Translations under genes and position numbers: made by a program
Origin: Acidobacteriota bacterium
GTDB taxonomy: Bacteria; Acidobacteriota; Blastocatellia; Pyrinomonadales; Pyrinomonadaceae
Direction: 5' to 3'
DNA length: 64,000 bases
Assembly (NCBI GenBank): GCA_003222945.1
Contig: QHXM01000072.1
Location: 1-64,000 of the forward strand
Part shown: piece by piece, positions 26,491 through 34,320 of the stretch
Position numbering within the stretch: position 1 is the stretch's first letter
Layout of the letters: each line of letters opens with the position of its first letter
The notes under the pieces: generated by a model
Database searches by the model: none
What the model was told of the DNA's origin: nothing
What the model saw: the letters and a program-made list of their open reading frames with translations, nothing else

Positions 26491-27456
26491 TTGCGAGTAT
26501 TGATTACAGGCGGTGCGGGCTTTATCGGATCGCATCTTTCGGACGCGTACATTGATCGCGGCGACGAGGTCTTCGTGATTGACGACCTCTCGACGGGCAG
26601 CATAGAAAACATAGCGCACTTGAAGTCGCACCCGCGCTTCCGCTACACGATTGATTCGGTAACAAACCAACCCGTGCTGGCAGAACTCGTTGACCAGTGC
26701 GACGTGATTTTTCATCTGGCTGCGGCTGTCGGCGTCAAGCTCATCGTCGAAAGCCCTGTCAGAACGATTGAGACAAACGTTCACGGCACTGAGGTCGTGC
26801 TCTCTTTAGCGAACAAGAAGAAGAAGAAGGTTCTGATCGCTTCGACTTCAGAAGTATATGGCCTGAGCACGGAAGTTCCTTTCCGTGAAGACGGCTCGCT
26901 CGTGATGGGAGCGACGACGAAGGGTCGCTGGTCTTACGCCTGCTCAAAAGCTATTGACGAATTCTTAGCTTTAGCCTACTGGCGCGAGAAGAAGTTGCCG
27001 ACAATCGTCGTCCGTCTCTTCAACACGGTCGGCCCTCGACAGACTGGACAGTACGGAATGGTCATCCCGACCTTCGTCAAGCAGTCTCTTTCAGGAAGAC
27101 AGATAACCGTCTATGGCGACGGGCGGCAGTCGCGCTGCTTCGGATACGTCGGCGATATCATTGGCGCGCTAATCAAGTTGATGGACCATCCCGATTCTGT
27201 GGGTCAAGTCTTCAACATTGGCTCGAACGAAGAGGTGACGATTCTTGAACTGGCAAAGCGCGTCAAGGAGTTGACTCACTCGGAATCCGAGATAACGTTC
27301 GTCCCGTATGATGAAGCTTATGAAGAAGGTTTCGAGGACATGCCGCGCCGCGTACCTGATATCGCGAAGGTTGGCGCGCTCGTCGGCTTTCGCCCTCGCA
27401 TGTCGCTCAACGGAATCTTGCAGAGCGTAATAGATTTTCACAGCGGGCGACCGTAG
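26491..27456 (+). CDS. NAD-dependent sugar epimerase/dehydratase (extended SDR)
   Basis: 321 residues from TTG 26491 with GAGAGG upstream. ITGGAGFIGSHLSDAY (Rossmann GGAGFIG), VIDDLSTGS, VIFHLAAAVGVKLIVE, IASTSEVYG and SYACSKAIDEF (YxxxK, Tyr replaced in register as SYACSK) and RLFNTVGPRQTGQYGMVIP mark an extended SDR acting on nucleotide sugars. The family includes UDP-glucose 4-epimerases, UDP-glucuronate decarboxylases and 4,6-dehydratases; the C-terminal part with GFEDMPRRVPD does not settle which. It may be the partner of RfbA or provide a UDP-sugar. Confidence 0.83.
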   Translation: MRVLITGGAGFIGSHLSDAYIDRGDEVFVIDDLSTGSIENIAHLKSHPRFRYTIDSVTNQPVLAELVDQCDVIFHLAAAVGVKLIVESPVRTIETNVHGTEVVLSLANKKKKKVLIASTSEVYGLSTEVPFREDGSLVMGATTKGRWSYACSKAIDEFLALAYWREKKLPTIVVRLFNTVGPRQTGQYGMVIPTFVKQSLSGRQITVYGDGRQSRCFGYVGDIIGALIKLMDHPDSVGQVFNIGSNEEVTILELAKRVKELTHSESEITFVPYDEAYEEGFEDMPRRVPDIAKVGALVGFRPRMSLNGILQSVIDFHSGRP

Positions 27457-27488
27457 GATTTTAATAGATGATGTTTGAGGAGAATGTT

Positions 27489-27905
27489 ATGTCGAAAGAA
27501 AGTAACACTCTGATTCATAGATGGTTTGAAGAGGTCTGGAATAAGGGGCGCGAGGATGCGATTGATGAGATGTTCGCGGCGGACGGCATCGCGCACGGGC
27601 TTGCGGACGAGAAGGATCAGAAGCTTCGCGGTCCAGAAGGTTTCAAACCCTTCTTCAAAAAATTTCGTGATGCTTTTCCTGATATTCAGGTCGTGGTTGA
27701 AGACTGCATCACGGAAGGCGATCTTATAGCTGCTCGCTGCACGGTTCGAGCCAGTCACACGGGCGATGCTCTCGGAGTTGCCGCCACAAATAAGCCGGTC
27801 GAGTTCACAGGGATGACGATTGTTCGCGTGCGGGACGGAAAGATCGTCGAGGGATGGAACAACTTTGATTTCATGAGCCTCTACCGGCAAATTGGTTTGC
27901 TCTAG
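27489..27905 (+). CDS. SnoaL-like polyketide-cyclase-fold protein
   Basis: 138 residues. ATG 27489 is chosen because GAGGAG lies 7 bases upstream; an earlier ATG at 27468 lacks a site. The NTF2-like fold is seen in LIHRWFEEVWNKGREDAIDEMFAADGIAHG, GPEGFKPFFKKFRDAFPDIQVVVED, and a C-terminal VRVRDGKIVEGWNNFD. Members are ester cyclases or small hydrolases and many have no known substrate. It lies inside the polysaccharide run but has no clear link to it. Confidence 0.83.
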   Translation: MSKESNTLIHRWFEEVWNKGREDAIDEMFAADGIAHGLADEKDQKLRGPEGFKPFFKKFRDAFPDIQVVVEDCITEGDLIAARCTVRASHTGDALGVAATNKPVEFTGMTIVRVRDGKIVEGWNNFDFMSLYRQIGLL

Positions 27906-28071
27906 TTTTCTGCTATACTGTCCTCTCAAAACCGACCGAGACGATTAATTAGAGAAAAGGGATAGCCGCGCTTTGCTGTGGACGCTTGAAAGTTTCCGCG
28001 TCATCGAATAGGGTTTTCGAGGTTCTACGAACTTAAAAAGCGCTCTCTCGAAAGCGCGGCTTCCACGATCA

Positions 28072-29907
28072 ATGCCTTTCCAGTTTTTACAACTCGTCGC
28101 TGTTGCCGTTGCGTTTGCGCTGGCGCTCGTCCTGACCCCTATAGTTCGCGCGCTTGCGCGGCGCTGGGGTGCGGTTGCGCGCCCGAAAACGGACCGCTGG
28201 CACAAGAAGCCTACGGCGATGCTCGGCGGCGTCGCAATCTTTCTATCGGTCGCGACGGTAATTCTCTTTTATCTACTCTTCGTTCCGGCACGAGCCGACG
28301 AGATAGCAAGGCACGAGCGCACCTTTCTATGGATTATCTTGGGCGCGAGCGCATTTCTCTTCGCGGTGGGACTCGTTGACGATCTCTTTCACGCTAAGCC
28401 TTATCAGAAATTGATAGGACAGGTGATGGGCGCGGCCTTCGTGGTCTATTACGGATTGACTCTGCCCTGGACAGGCTCTGCCCCGGTCAACATGGTGATA
28501 ACGATCTTTTGGTTAATCGGAATCACTAACGCCGTCAATCTGCTGGACAACATGGATGGGCTTGCGCCAGGGATAGCAGCAATCTCGTCAATCTTTCTTG
28601 CTGTAAATTTTCTGGCAGGCTCTCAAGCGTCGGAGGCGATGGTGCTGGCCGTGTTCGCCGCCGCGCTCGTTGGCTTTCTAGTCTATAACTCGAACCCTGC
28701 ATCCATCTTCATGGGCGACTGCGGCTCTATGTTCATAGGGTTCTTTCTGGCGAGCACGTCTTTGATGAGCGTGGCGGGCGGGCGCTCGCGTAGTTTCCTG
28801 CCCGTTCTGGCCGTGCCCATACTGATTCTTTTCATCCCTATATTCGACACGACCTTTGTCACGGTTCTAAGAAAACTTTCGGGCCGCTCGGCCTCGCAAG
28901 GCGGGCGCGACCACACGTCGCATCGCCTTGTAGCGTTAGGTATGTCCGAGCGGCGAGCCGTGTGGATGCTCTACGGGTTCGCGGCGCTCTCAGGGCTTCT
29001 GGCGATGATTGCGCGCGAGATGAAGACGGACGTGAGTATTGCTGCGATCCTTGGGTTCACTATCCTGCTCACGTTGCTGGGCGTCTATCTTGCGGGCGTC
29101 AAAGTCTATGACGAAGAGGAGGTGAAGGCGGCGCACGATAAACCGCTCTTTGCTTTCCTGATTGATCTATCCTACAAGCGCCGCGTCTTTGAAGTCCTGC
29201 TTGATCTGGTGTTGATAGTTCTCTCCTATTACGGGGCTTATGTTCTGCGATTCGGTCCGGTGGGAGAGGCCGGGACGCTCAGAATTTTTTTACGCACGCT
29301 GCCCGTGCTGTTGTTTGTAAAGATGGCCGCCTTTCTGGTGATGGGCGTTTATCGCGGCATCTGGCGTTATACGAGCGTTGACGATCTGGTGGTCTTTGTC
29401 AAAGCAGTAGTCGTAGGCTCGGTTGCAAGCGCGCTGGCGGTCCTCTTCGCTTTTCGATTTGAGAGCGTGTCGCGCACGGTCTTTGTGCTGGACGGGCTTC
29501 TGATGTTCATGCTGCTTGCCGGAAGCCGTATGGCTTTCCGTCTGTTCCGTCAGGTTCTGCCCACACCGAAGGCGCGCGACGGATGCCGCGTGCTTATCTA
29601 CGGAGCGGGCGACGGGGGCGAACTGCTGTTGAGAGAAATCTTGAATAACCGCGAGTTGCAGTACGCGCCCGTCGGTTTCGTTGACGACGATCCTACGAAG
29701 AAGGGCAAAGTCATTCACGGCTTGCGCGTCTTTGGCGGCAACGGCATGTTGAGAAGCCTGTGCAGAGCGCAGCGCATTGACGAAGTGCTTATCTCAAGCT
29801 CACGCTTTACAGAAGAGCGAACAGCCGAAATCTTACGCGACTGCAAAGAGGAGCAGGTCACGCTCAAGCGAATGAGAATCAGAATCGAGGAAGTTAGTGA
29901 TGAATAA
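28072..29907 (+). CDS. WecA/MraY-like transferase fused to a CapD/FlaA1-type N-terminal module
   Basis: 611 residues. Residues 1-345 form a polyprenyl-phosphate N-acetylhexosamine-1-phosphate transferase: HKKPTAMLGGVAIF, VGLVDDLFH (the DD pair), NAVNLLDNMDGLAPG, IFMGDCGSMFIGFF and GGRDHTSHRL. Residues about 360-480 add more membrane helices (YYGAYVLRFG, GVYRGIWRYTS), and residues 500-611 a Rossmann-type CoA_binding_3-like domain (VLIYGAGDGGELLLREI, PVGFVDDDPTKKGKVIHGL), as in the N-terminal half of CapD/FlaA1. The SDR catalytic half of CapD is missing. It should prime undecaprenyl phosphate for the polysaccharide. No ribosome-binding site is obvious at ATG 28072. Confidence 0.87.
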   Translation: MPFQFLQLVAVAVAFALALVLTPIVRALARRWGAVARPKTDRWHKKPTAMLGGVAIFLSVATVILFYLLFVPARADEIARHERTFLWIILGASAFLFAVGLVDDLFHAKPYQKLIGQVMGAAFVVYYGLTLPWTGSAPVNMVITIFWLIGITNAVNLLDNMDGLAPGIAAISSIFLAVNFLAGSQASEAMVLAVFAAALVGFLVYNSNPASIFMGDCGSMFIGFFLASTSLMSVAGGRSRSFLPVLAVPILILFIPIFDTTFVTVLRKLSGRSASQGGRDHTSHRLVALGMSERRAVWMLYGFAALSGLLAMIAREMKTDVSIAAILGFTILLTLLGVYLAGVKVYDEEEVKAAHDKPLFAFLIDLSYKRRVFEVLLDLVLIVLSYYGAYVLRFGPVGEAGTLRIFLRTLPVLLFVKMAAFLVMGVYRGIWRYTSVDDLVVFVKAVVVGSVASALAVLFAFRFESVSRTVFVLDGLLMFMLLAGSRMAFRLFRQVLPTPKARDGCRVLIYGAGDGGELLLREILNNRELQYAPVGFVDDDPTKKGKVIHGLRVFGGNGMLRSLCRAQRIDEVLISSSRFTEERTAEILRDCKEEQVTLKRMRIRIEEVSDE

Positions 29908-29993
29908 ATTATGAATTATGAGTTTTGAATTTTGAATTAAAGGAGACGGAATCGTTTTCAATTCAAAACTCAAAACTCAAAACTCATAATTCC
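29908..29993. repeat. Heptamer-unit hairpin (TTTTGAA type)
   Basis: Left arm in 7-nt steps: ATTATGA, ATTATGA, GTTTTGA, ATTTTGA (29908-29935). Right arm: TCAAAAC three times, then TCATAAT (29963-29990). The arms are reverse complements unit by unit around a GC-containing loop. It fills the whole gap between the priming transferase and the TPR gene, and ends 4 bases before the latter's ATG. Confidence 0.85.
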
Positions 29994-29996
29994 TTT

Positions 29997-31349
29997 ATGG
30001 CATATTCCGATCAATTAAAGCTGATAGATGTGCGCAAGCCTCTCGTGCGCATGTTGCTCTTTGTGCCCGTCGCGTTGGCGCTACTGTTTGCGTGGTATGC
30101 CGTGCGCTGGTACGTGGGTGATGTTGTAGCTGAGTTTGCGCCTCAGATGGACCAAGGCCAGCTTGATGCAGCGCAGGAGGCCATGCGCCTTGCGCCCGAC
30201 GATCCATTGACGCATTGGATGGTAGCAGGGCTTAAGAAGCGAAGCTTCCTACCTGAAGATTTGGACGAGGCCGTGCGCCAATATGAAGAGGCTGCCAGGC
30301 TCTCGCCCTATGACTATCGCCTATGGATTGATCTGGGGCGCACCAGAGAAGAGGCGGGCGACATAGCTGGCGGCGAGAAGGCGCTTCGCCGCGCCGTAGA
30401 GCTTGCGCCAAATTATGCCTATCCTCACTGGTACTTGGGAAATCTACTGTTGCGCGCAGGGCATGGTGAAGAGGCTTTCGCGGAGTTGCGACGGGCAGCC
30501 GAAGCAAACTCCGATCTGCGTCCGCAGTTATTTAATGTCGCGTGGACGCTCTATGCGCAGGACGTTGATGCGATCAGGAAAGTTATAGGCGATGACCCGG
30601 ATGCACGCGCAGGCTTTGCTCTTTATTTGATGAACCAGAAGCGTTTTGATGAAGCGCTGGGCGTATGGTCCAGCTTAAGCCCTACGGAGAAGAAGGCGCA
30701 GAGCGAGACCGGCAAGAGGCTTATCAATTCGCTTCTGGTAGAGAAACGTTATCGCGCAGCTTTATCTATTTTCAGCGATCTGAACACAGGGATTGATTCA
30801 AAGGGGCAGCAGTTTGTCAACGGCAGTTTTGAAGATGACATTGACGCCCGGACGGAAAAACCTTTCGGCTGGCACATTAAGAGTGATCCGCAGGCACAGA
30901 TAGTTATTGATGGGGGCACGTGGCATAGCGGCGCACGCAGTCTGCTTATTCTTTTCAGATCACCGAATGGTCTCGCATTCAAAAACGTTTCGCAGCCAGT
31001 CGTCGTAGAGCCTTCGACGCAGTACCGCCTTGAGTTCTATGTTCGCGCAGAAGATTTGAAGAGCGCGGGCACAACGCTTGTACAGGTTACGGGTACTGTA
31101 GATGAAACAACTGTTCTGGGCGCGTCGCAGCCCGCTCCCCCCGGCACATACGATTGGCAGCCGGTTACTATTAACTTTAAGACGCCGCCGAAAACGGAGG
31201 CAGTCGTGGTGACGATTGTGCGCGCGCAATGCCTTGATGCTGTCTGCCCTATTTTCGGTAAGGTCTGGTATGACGACTTCAATCTACAAGCCGTCGGCGG
31301 AGCAACTGAGCCGCGAGACGCCAACAAAGAAAGTAAGAAAGGCAACTAA
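29997..31349 (+). CDS. Membrane-anchored TPR protein with carbohydrate-binding-like C-terminus
   Basis: 450 residues from ATG 29997; an earlier in-frame ATG at 29925 lies inside the heptamer hairpin and is rejected. One membrane helix (LLFVPVALALLFAWYAVRW, about 21-39), then TPR-type repeats (AAQEAMRLAPDDPLTHW, AVRQYEEAARLSPYDYRLW, ALRRAVELAPNYAYPHW, with WYLGNLL). From about residue 265 a beta-sandwich domain begins with NGSFEDDI and includes VEPSTQYRLEFYVRAEDL, like carbohydrate-binding modules. Placed between the priming transferase and the ligase, it may organise polymer assembly or export at the periplasmic face. The last 80 bases overlap the next gene. Confidence 0.8.
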   Translation: MAYSDQLKLIDVRKPLVRMLLFVPVALALLFAWYAVRWYVGDVVAEFAPQMDQGQLDAAQEAMRLAPDDPLTHWMVAGLKKRSFLPEDLDEAVRQYEEAARLSPYDYRLWIDLGRTREEAGDIAGGEKALRRAVELAPNYAYPHWYLGNLLLRAGHGEEAFAELRRAAEANSDLRPQLFNVAWTLYAQDVDAIRKVIGDDPDARAGFALYLMNQKRFDEALGVWSSLSPTEKKAQSETGKRLINSLLVEKRYRAALSIFSDLNTGIDSKGQQFVNGSFEDDIDARTEKPFGWHIKSDPQAQIVIDGGTWHSGARSLLILFRSPNGLAFKNVSQPVVVEPSTQYRLEFYVRAEDLKSAGTTLVQVTGTVDETTVLGASQPAPPGTYDWQPVTINFKTPPKTEAVVVTIVRAQCLDAVCPIFGKVWYDDFNLQAVGGATEPRDANKESKKGN

Positions 31350-32481
31350 GCAAGCTGGCAGACCTCCTGCGGAATTGGTGCGGACGCTTGCCAGCCGATT
31401 CATCATCGTGATGCTTTGCATCGCAGTGGTGCTCTCCACACTTGCCTATGGCACTGTGCACTACTGGGCACTCGCACTCTTTCAACTGGGCGCAGTCGCA
31501 ATCGTCATCCTCTGGGCTGTTGACGCCTGGCGCAGCCGAACGCTTCGATTCAGCCGAAGCTCGCTGCAACTGCCCGTCATTGGTCTTATACTGCTCGGAC
31601 TCTTTCAGCTTCTACCGCTTAGAAGCACTGCGGGCGCAGCCGAAGCGCTCTCTTCTGCGCCTGTCAGCAGCCTTTCGCTCGACCCATATTCGACGCGCCT
31701 TGTTATTGTTCATTTATGCGCTCTTCTAATCTACTTCGCCGCCGCGCTCGCATTCATAGATAGCCCGAAACGCCTGCGGCTCGTCGCGCGCGTTGTAACC
31801 ATCTTCGGTTTTCTGCTTGCGATCTTCGGTGTCATACAGTCCTTCACAAGCTCCGGCAAAATTTACTGGCTGAAGGAACTGCCGCAGAGTGTTCCCTTTG
31901 GACCTTTCTACAACCGGCATCATTTCGCGGCCTACATGGAGATGGCATTGGCTCTGCCGCTTGGACTTCTATTCTCGGGGGCAATCGAGAGCGACAAGCG
32001 ACCGCTATACATCTTCGCCGTTGGGATGATGGGCATCGCGTTGATTATGACAGGCTCGCGCGGAGGAATGATTAGCCTTGCGGCTGAAATCGTCTTTCTG
32101 ATTGTTGTAATGGGTGGCAGAGGAAAAGAGTCTGAATCGTCCGGCGAAGAGAAGGGGAAGCGTGCGGGGCGCGCTCGCTCCGCTCTAATGCGCGCAGGGC
32201 TGGCGCTAGCGCTCGTTCTGGCGATTATCGGAGGCGCTGTGCTATTCGGCGGCGAAGATGCTCTGAGCCGTTTTGTTGGGACGGTCAACTCTGACGATCC
32301 TACGACGGGGCGCGCACACTTCTGGGCTATGACCCTCAACATCATTCGCGCGCATCCCGTTTTGGGCACAGGGCTAGGCTCATACGGACTGGCCTTCACC
32401 GAGTATGATACGCACAACGGCCTCTTCCGTCTTGAGCAGGCGCACAACGATTTCGGCGCGGTGTTGCGACGGGCGCGCTAA
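31270..32481 (+). CDS. O-antigen ligase/polymerase (Wzy_C), cut short
   Basis: 403 residues from ATG 31270, which overlaps the TPR gene. Many hydrophobic helices; the Wzy_C core is present: YNRHHFAAYMEMALAL (His in the large loop), LIMTGSRGGMISLAAEI, and VLGTGLGSYGLAFTEYD...EQAHND. After EQAHNDF (about 32452) the frame reads nine unrelated residues to TAA 32479. The natural continuation resumes in another frame from about 32457 (see next feature). About 40 residues with one or two membrane helices are missing at the joint. The enzyme would polymerise or attach the polysaccharide in the periplasm; whether it is intact in the organism depends on whether this joint is real. Confidence 0.8.
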   Translation: MTTSIYKPSAEQLSRETPTKKVRKATKQAGRPPAELVRTLASRFIIVMLCIAVVLSTLAYGTVHYWALALFQLGAVAIVILWAVDAWRSRTLRFSRSSLQLPVIGLILLGLFQLLPLRSTAGAAEALSSAPVSSLSLDPYSTRLVIVHLCALLIYFAAALAFIDSPKRLRLVARVVTIFGFLLAIFGVIQSFTSSGKIYWLKELPQSVPFGPFYNRHHFAAYMEMALALPLGLLFSGAIESDKRPLYIFAVGMMGIALIMTGSRGGMISLAAEIVFLIVVMGGRGKESESSGEEKGKRAGRARSALMRAGLALALVLAIIGGAVLFGGEDALSRFVGTVNSDDPTTGRAHFWAMTLNIIRAHPVLGTGLGSYGLAFTEYDTHNGLFRLEQAHNDFGAVLRRAR

Positions 32482-32693
32482 CGGGCTGCTTCGCCGTGCT
32501 GGTTCACAGCTTCTTTGACTTTACGCTGCACACTACGGCCAACACACTTCTGTTTCTTGTGCTGGTCGCGCTCGCAACACTTAACGGTCGCGTCGAGGAA
32601 GTTTCAAAACATCGCCGTCGTCATCGCAGGTCTGTGAGAGAGCCGGGCCTGACGGAAACAGAAGCTGAGGTAATCACAGCAGGACAGTCATAG
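32457..32693 (+). pseudogene. Detached C-terminal piece of the O-antigen ligase
   Basis: In a different frame from the main part, GVATGALTGCFAVLVHSFFDF and TLLFLVLVALATLNGR give the last membrane helices of a Wzy_C-type protein, then a basic tail and TAG at 32691-32693. A GTG at 32496 could in theory start a 65-residue peptide, but the fit with the truncated gene just upstream shows these are two halves of one gene separated by a deletion with frame change. Confidence 0.75.
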
Positions 32694-32703
32694 AATTTCA
32701 TTG

Positions 32704-33876
32704 ATGAAGAAGAGCCTTCTACAACTCATCGTCTGTCCGATGTGCCATGGAACGCTCCGCTGCGAAAGCTTTTTGGAGACCGAAACCGGTGAGATTGAGA
32801 GCGGCTTGATCTCCTGCTCCTGCGGCGCAAGTTATCCGCTCATCGAAAGAATCCCGCGTCTGCTCCCGCCCGCGCTTCAAAATATGTTGTGGGAGATTCA
32901 CCCGGAATTTTTCCGCGACTTTAGAGCGCGATTGCCTGAAGCGCTACTGCCCGGGGAAGAGAAGCAGGCGGCGCGAGCGAGCGAAGATAGGGCCATGAAG
33001 TTTCAGCGCGACACGGCGCGCAGTTTCGGTTACGAGTGGCAGGCATTTTCAGAGATGCTGCCCGACTATGAATCAAACTTTCGCTGGTACTTCGAGCGGT
33101 TCTCTAACAATTCATTCGCGGGCAAGCGAATCCTGGATGCGGGCTGCGGCACGGGCCGCCACACCTTTCACATGGCGCGAAGTGGCGCTCTGGAAGTCTT
33201 GGCGATGGATTTCAGTCAGGCCATAGAGGTCGCCGCACGCAACAACCTTGAGAACGCAAACACGCATTTTATTCAGGCAGACATTTATCACCCGCCTTTT
33301 GCGCCTGGCACTTTCGATTTCGTTTACAGTCTTGGCGTGCTACATCATCTGCCCGACCCGGAAAAAGGTTTTCGGCGGCTTCTGCCCCTCGTTCGCGCAG
33401 GCGGGTACATGAACATCTACCTCTACTGGAATCTTGAAGGCGAGGCCCGTTGGAGACGCGCCGCTCTCTCTGTAGTTACAACGGTGCGACGCTTGACAAC
33501 GCGCCTGCCTCACTCGCTTCTAAAGAAACTCTCGTGGCTGATTGCCGCAGGCTTTGAAGTGGCATTCGTGTTGCCCGCCCGCGCGCTCGCGCATTTCAAA
33601 CGCACACGATCTTTAGCCGACCGCGTTCCGCTCGGACATTATCGTAAATACTCTTTCCGCGTTCTTTACACGGACCAGTTCGACCGCTTTTCCGCGCCGA
33701 TTGAGAACCGCTACAGTCGCAGCGATGTGGCCGGGTGGTTTGAGCGCGCGGGTCTTGAGGATGTCGTCATACTTGGCGGCGCAGGCTGGCGCGCTTCTGG
33801 AAAACGCACTTCACGAGTTGCAGAAAATGAGAAGACAACTTTGAACGAAGCTGTTCTTACAGAGAGCTTAAGATGA
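32704..33876 (+). CDS. Trm112-like zinc domain plus SAM methyltransferase
   Basis: 390 residues from ATG 32704. The N-terminus LLQLIVCPMCHGTLRC...ISCSCGASYPLIERIPRLLP is a Trm112/UPF0434-type zinc ribbon. The catalytic part has ILDAGCGTGRHTFHMAR (about 147-163), AMDFSQAIEVA, and FDFVYSLGVLHHLPDPEKGF. Such two-part proteins are common in acidobacterial glycan and lipid gene sets; the target is not known. The stop overlaps the following start by 4 bases (ATGA), showing translational coupling with the thioesterase. Confidence 0.83.
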   Translation: MKKSLLQLIVCPMCHGTLRCESFLETETGEIESGLISCSCGASYPLIERIPRLLPPALQNMLWEIHPEFFRDFRARLPEALLPGEEKQAARASEDRAMKFQRDTARSFGYEWQAFSEMLPDYESNFRWYFERFSNNSFAGKRILDAGCGTGRHTFHMARSGALEVLAMDFSQAIEVAARNNLENANTHFIQADIYHPPFAPGTFDFVYSLGVLHHLPDPEKGFRRLLPLVRAGGYMNIYLYWNLEGEARWRRAALSVVTTVRRLTTRLPHSLLKKLSWLIAAGFEVAFVLPARALAHFKRTRSLADRVPLGHYRKYSFRVLYTDQFDRFSAPIENRYSRSDVAGWFERAGLEDVVILGGAGWRASGKRTSRVAENEKTTLNEAVLTESLR

Positions 33877-34298
33877 CACTACTTGAAACAATGCGAAGCG
33901 GCGCGGACCGGACCGTGCTCAAAACGCTCAACATCGAGATTGAATCTGCCGAGCGTGATAGAGTCTTGCTCTCCATGCCTGTTGACGAGCGCGTGCATCA
34001 ATACACTGGATTGCTGCACGGAGGCATCTCTGTTGTGCTTGCGGAAACAGCAGCGTCAATCGGCGCTGCTCTCAACACAGACCTTGAGCGGTACACGCCC
34101 GTAGGCGTTGAGATAAACGCAAATCACCTGCGCTCTGTAACGAGCGGCAGAATCAGAGCCGAAGCCGTGCCTGTTTACAAAGGCAGGCAGATGATGGTCT
34201 GGTCAATCGAGATACGCGACGAGCGCGACCGTCTTGTGTGTATCTCGCGCTGCACGCTGGCCTTAAAGCCCGGCAGCGCATTATCATCTGCGCAGTAA
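33873..34298 (+). CDS. PaaI-like hotdog thioesterase
   Basis: 141 residues. The hotdog signature HQYTGLLHGGISVVLAETAASIGAAL (about 46-71) has the HGG turn and the acidic Glu used for catalysis in the PaaI/YdiI group, which hydrolyse acyl- or aryl-CoA thioesters. GVEINANHLRSVTSGRIRAEAVPVYKGRQ is the second conserved strand. It is coupled to the methyltransferase upstream and 22 bases ahead of an acyl-CoA synthetase, so the pair may balance acyl-CoA formation and hydrolysis. Confidence 0.87.
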   Translation: MTLLETMRSGADRTVLKTLNIEIESAERDRVLLSMPVDERVHQYTGLLHGGISVVLAETAASIGAALNTDLERYTPVGVEINANHLRSVTSGRIRAEAVPVYKGRQMMVWSIEIRDERDRLVCISRCTLALKPGSALSSAQ

Positions 34299-34320
34299 TG
34301 AGCCTTGCGCATATTTACCG

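Noticed and set aside
29925-29996. Upstream in-frame start of the TPR gene
   Set aside because: The added residues are encoded by the heptamer hairpin, and the family-like sequence begins at ATG 29997.
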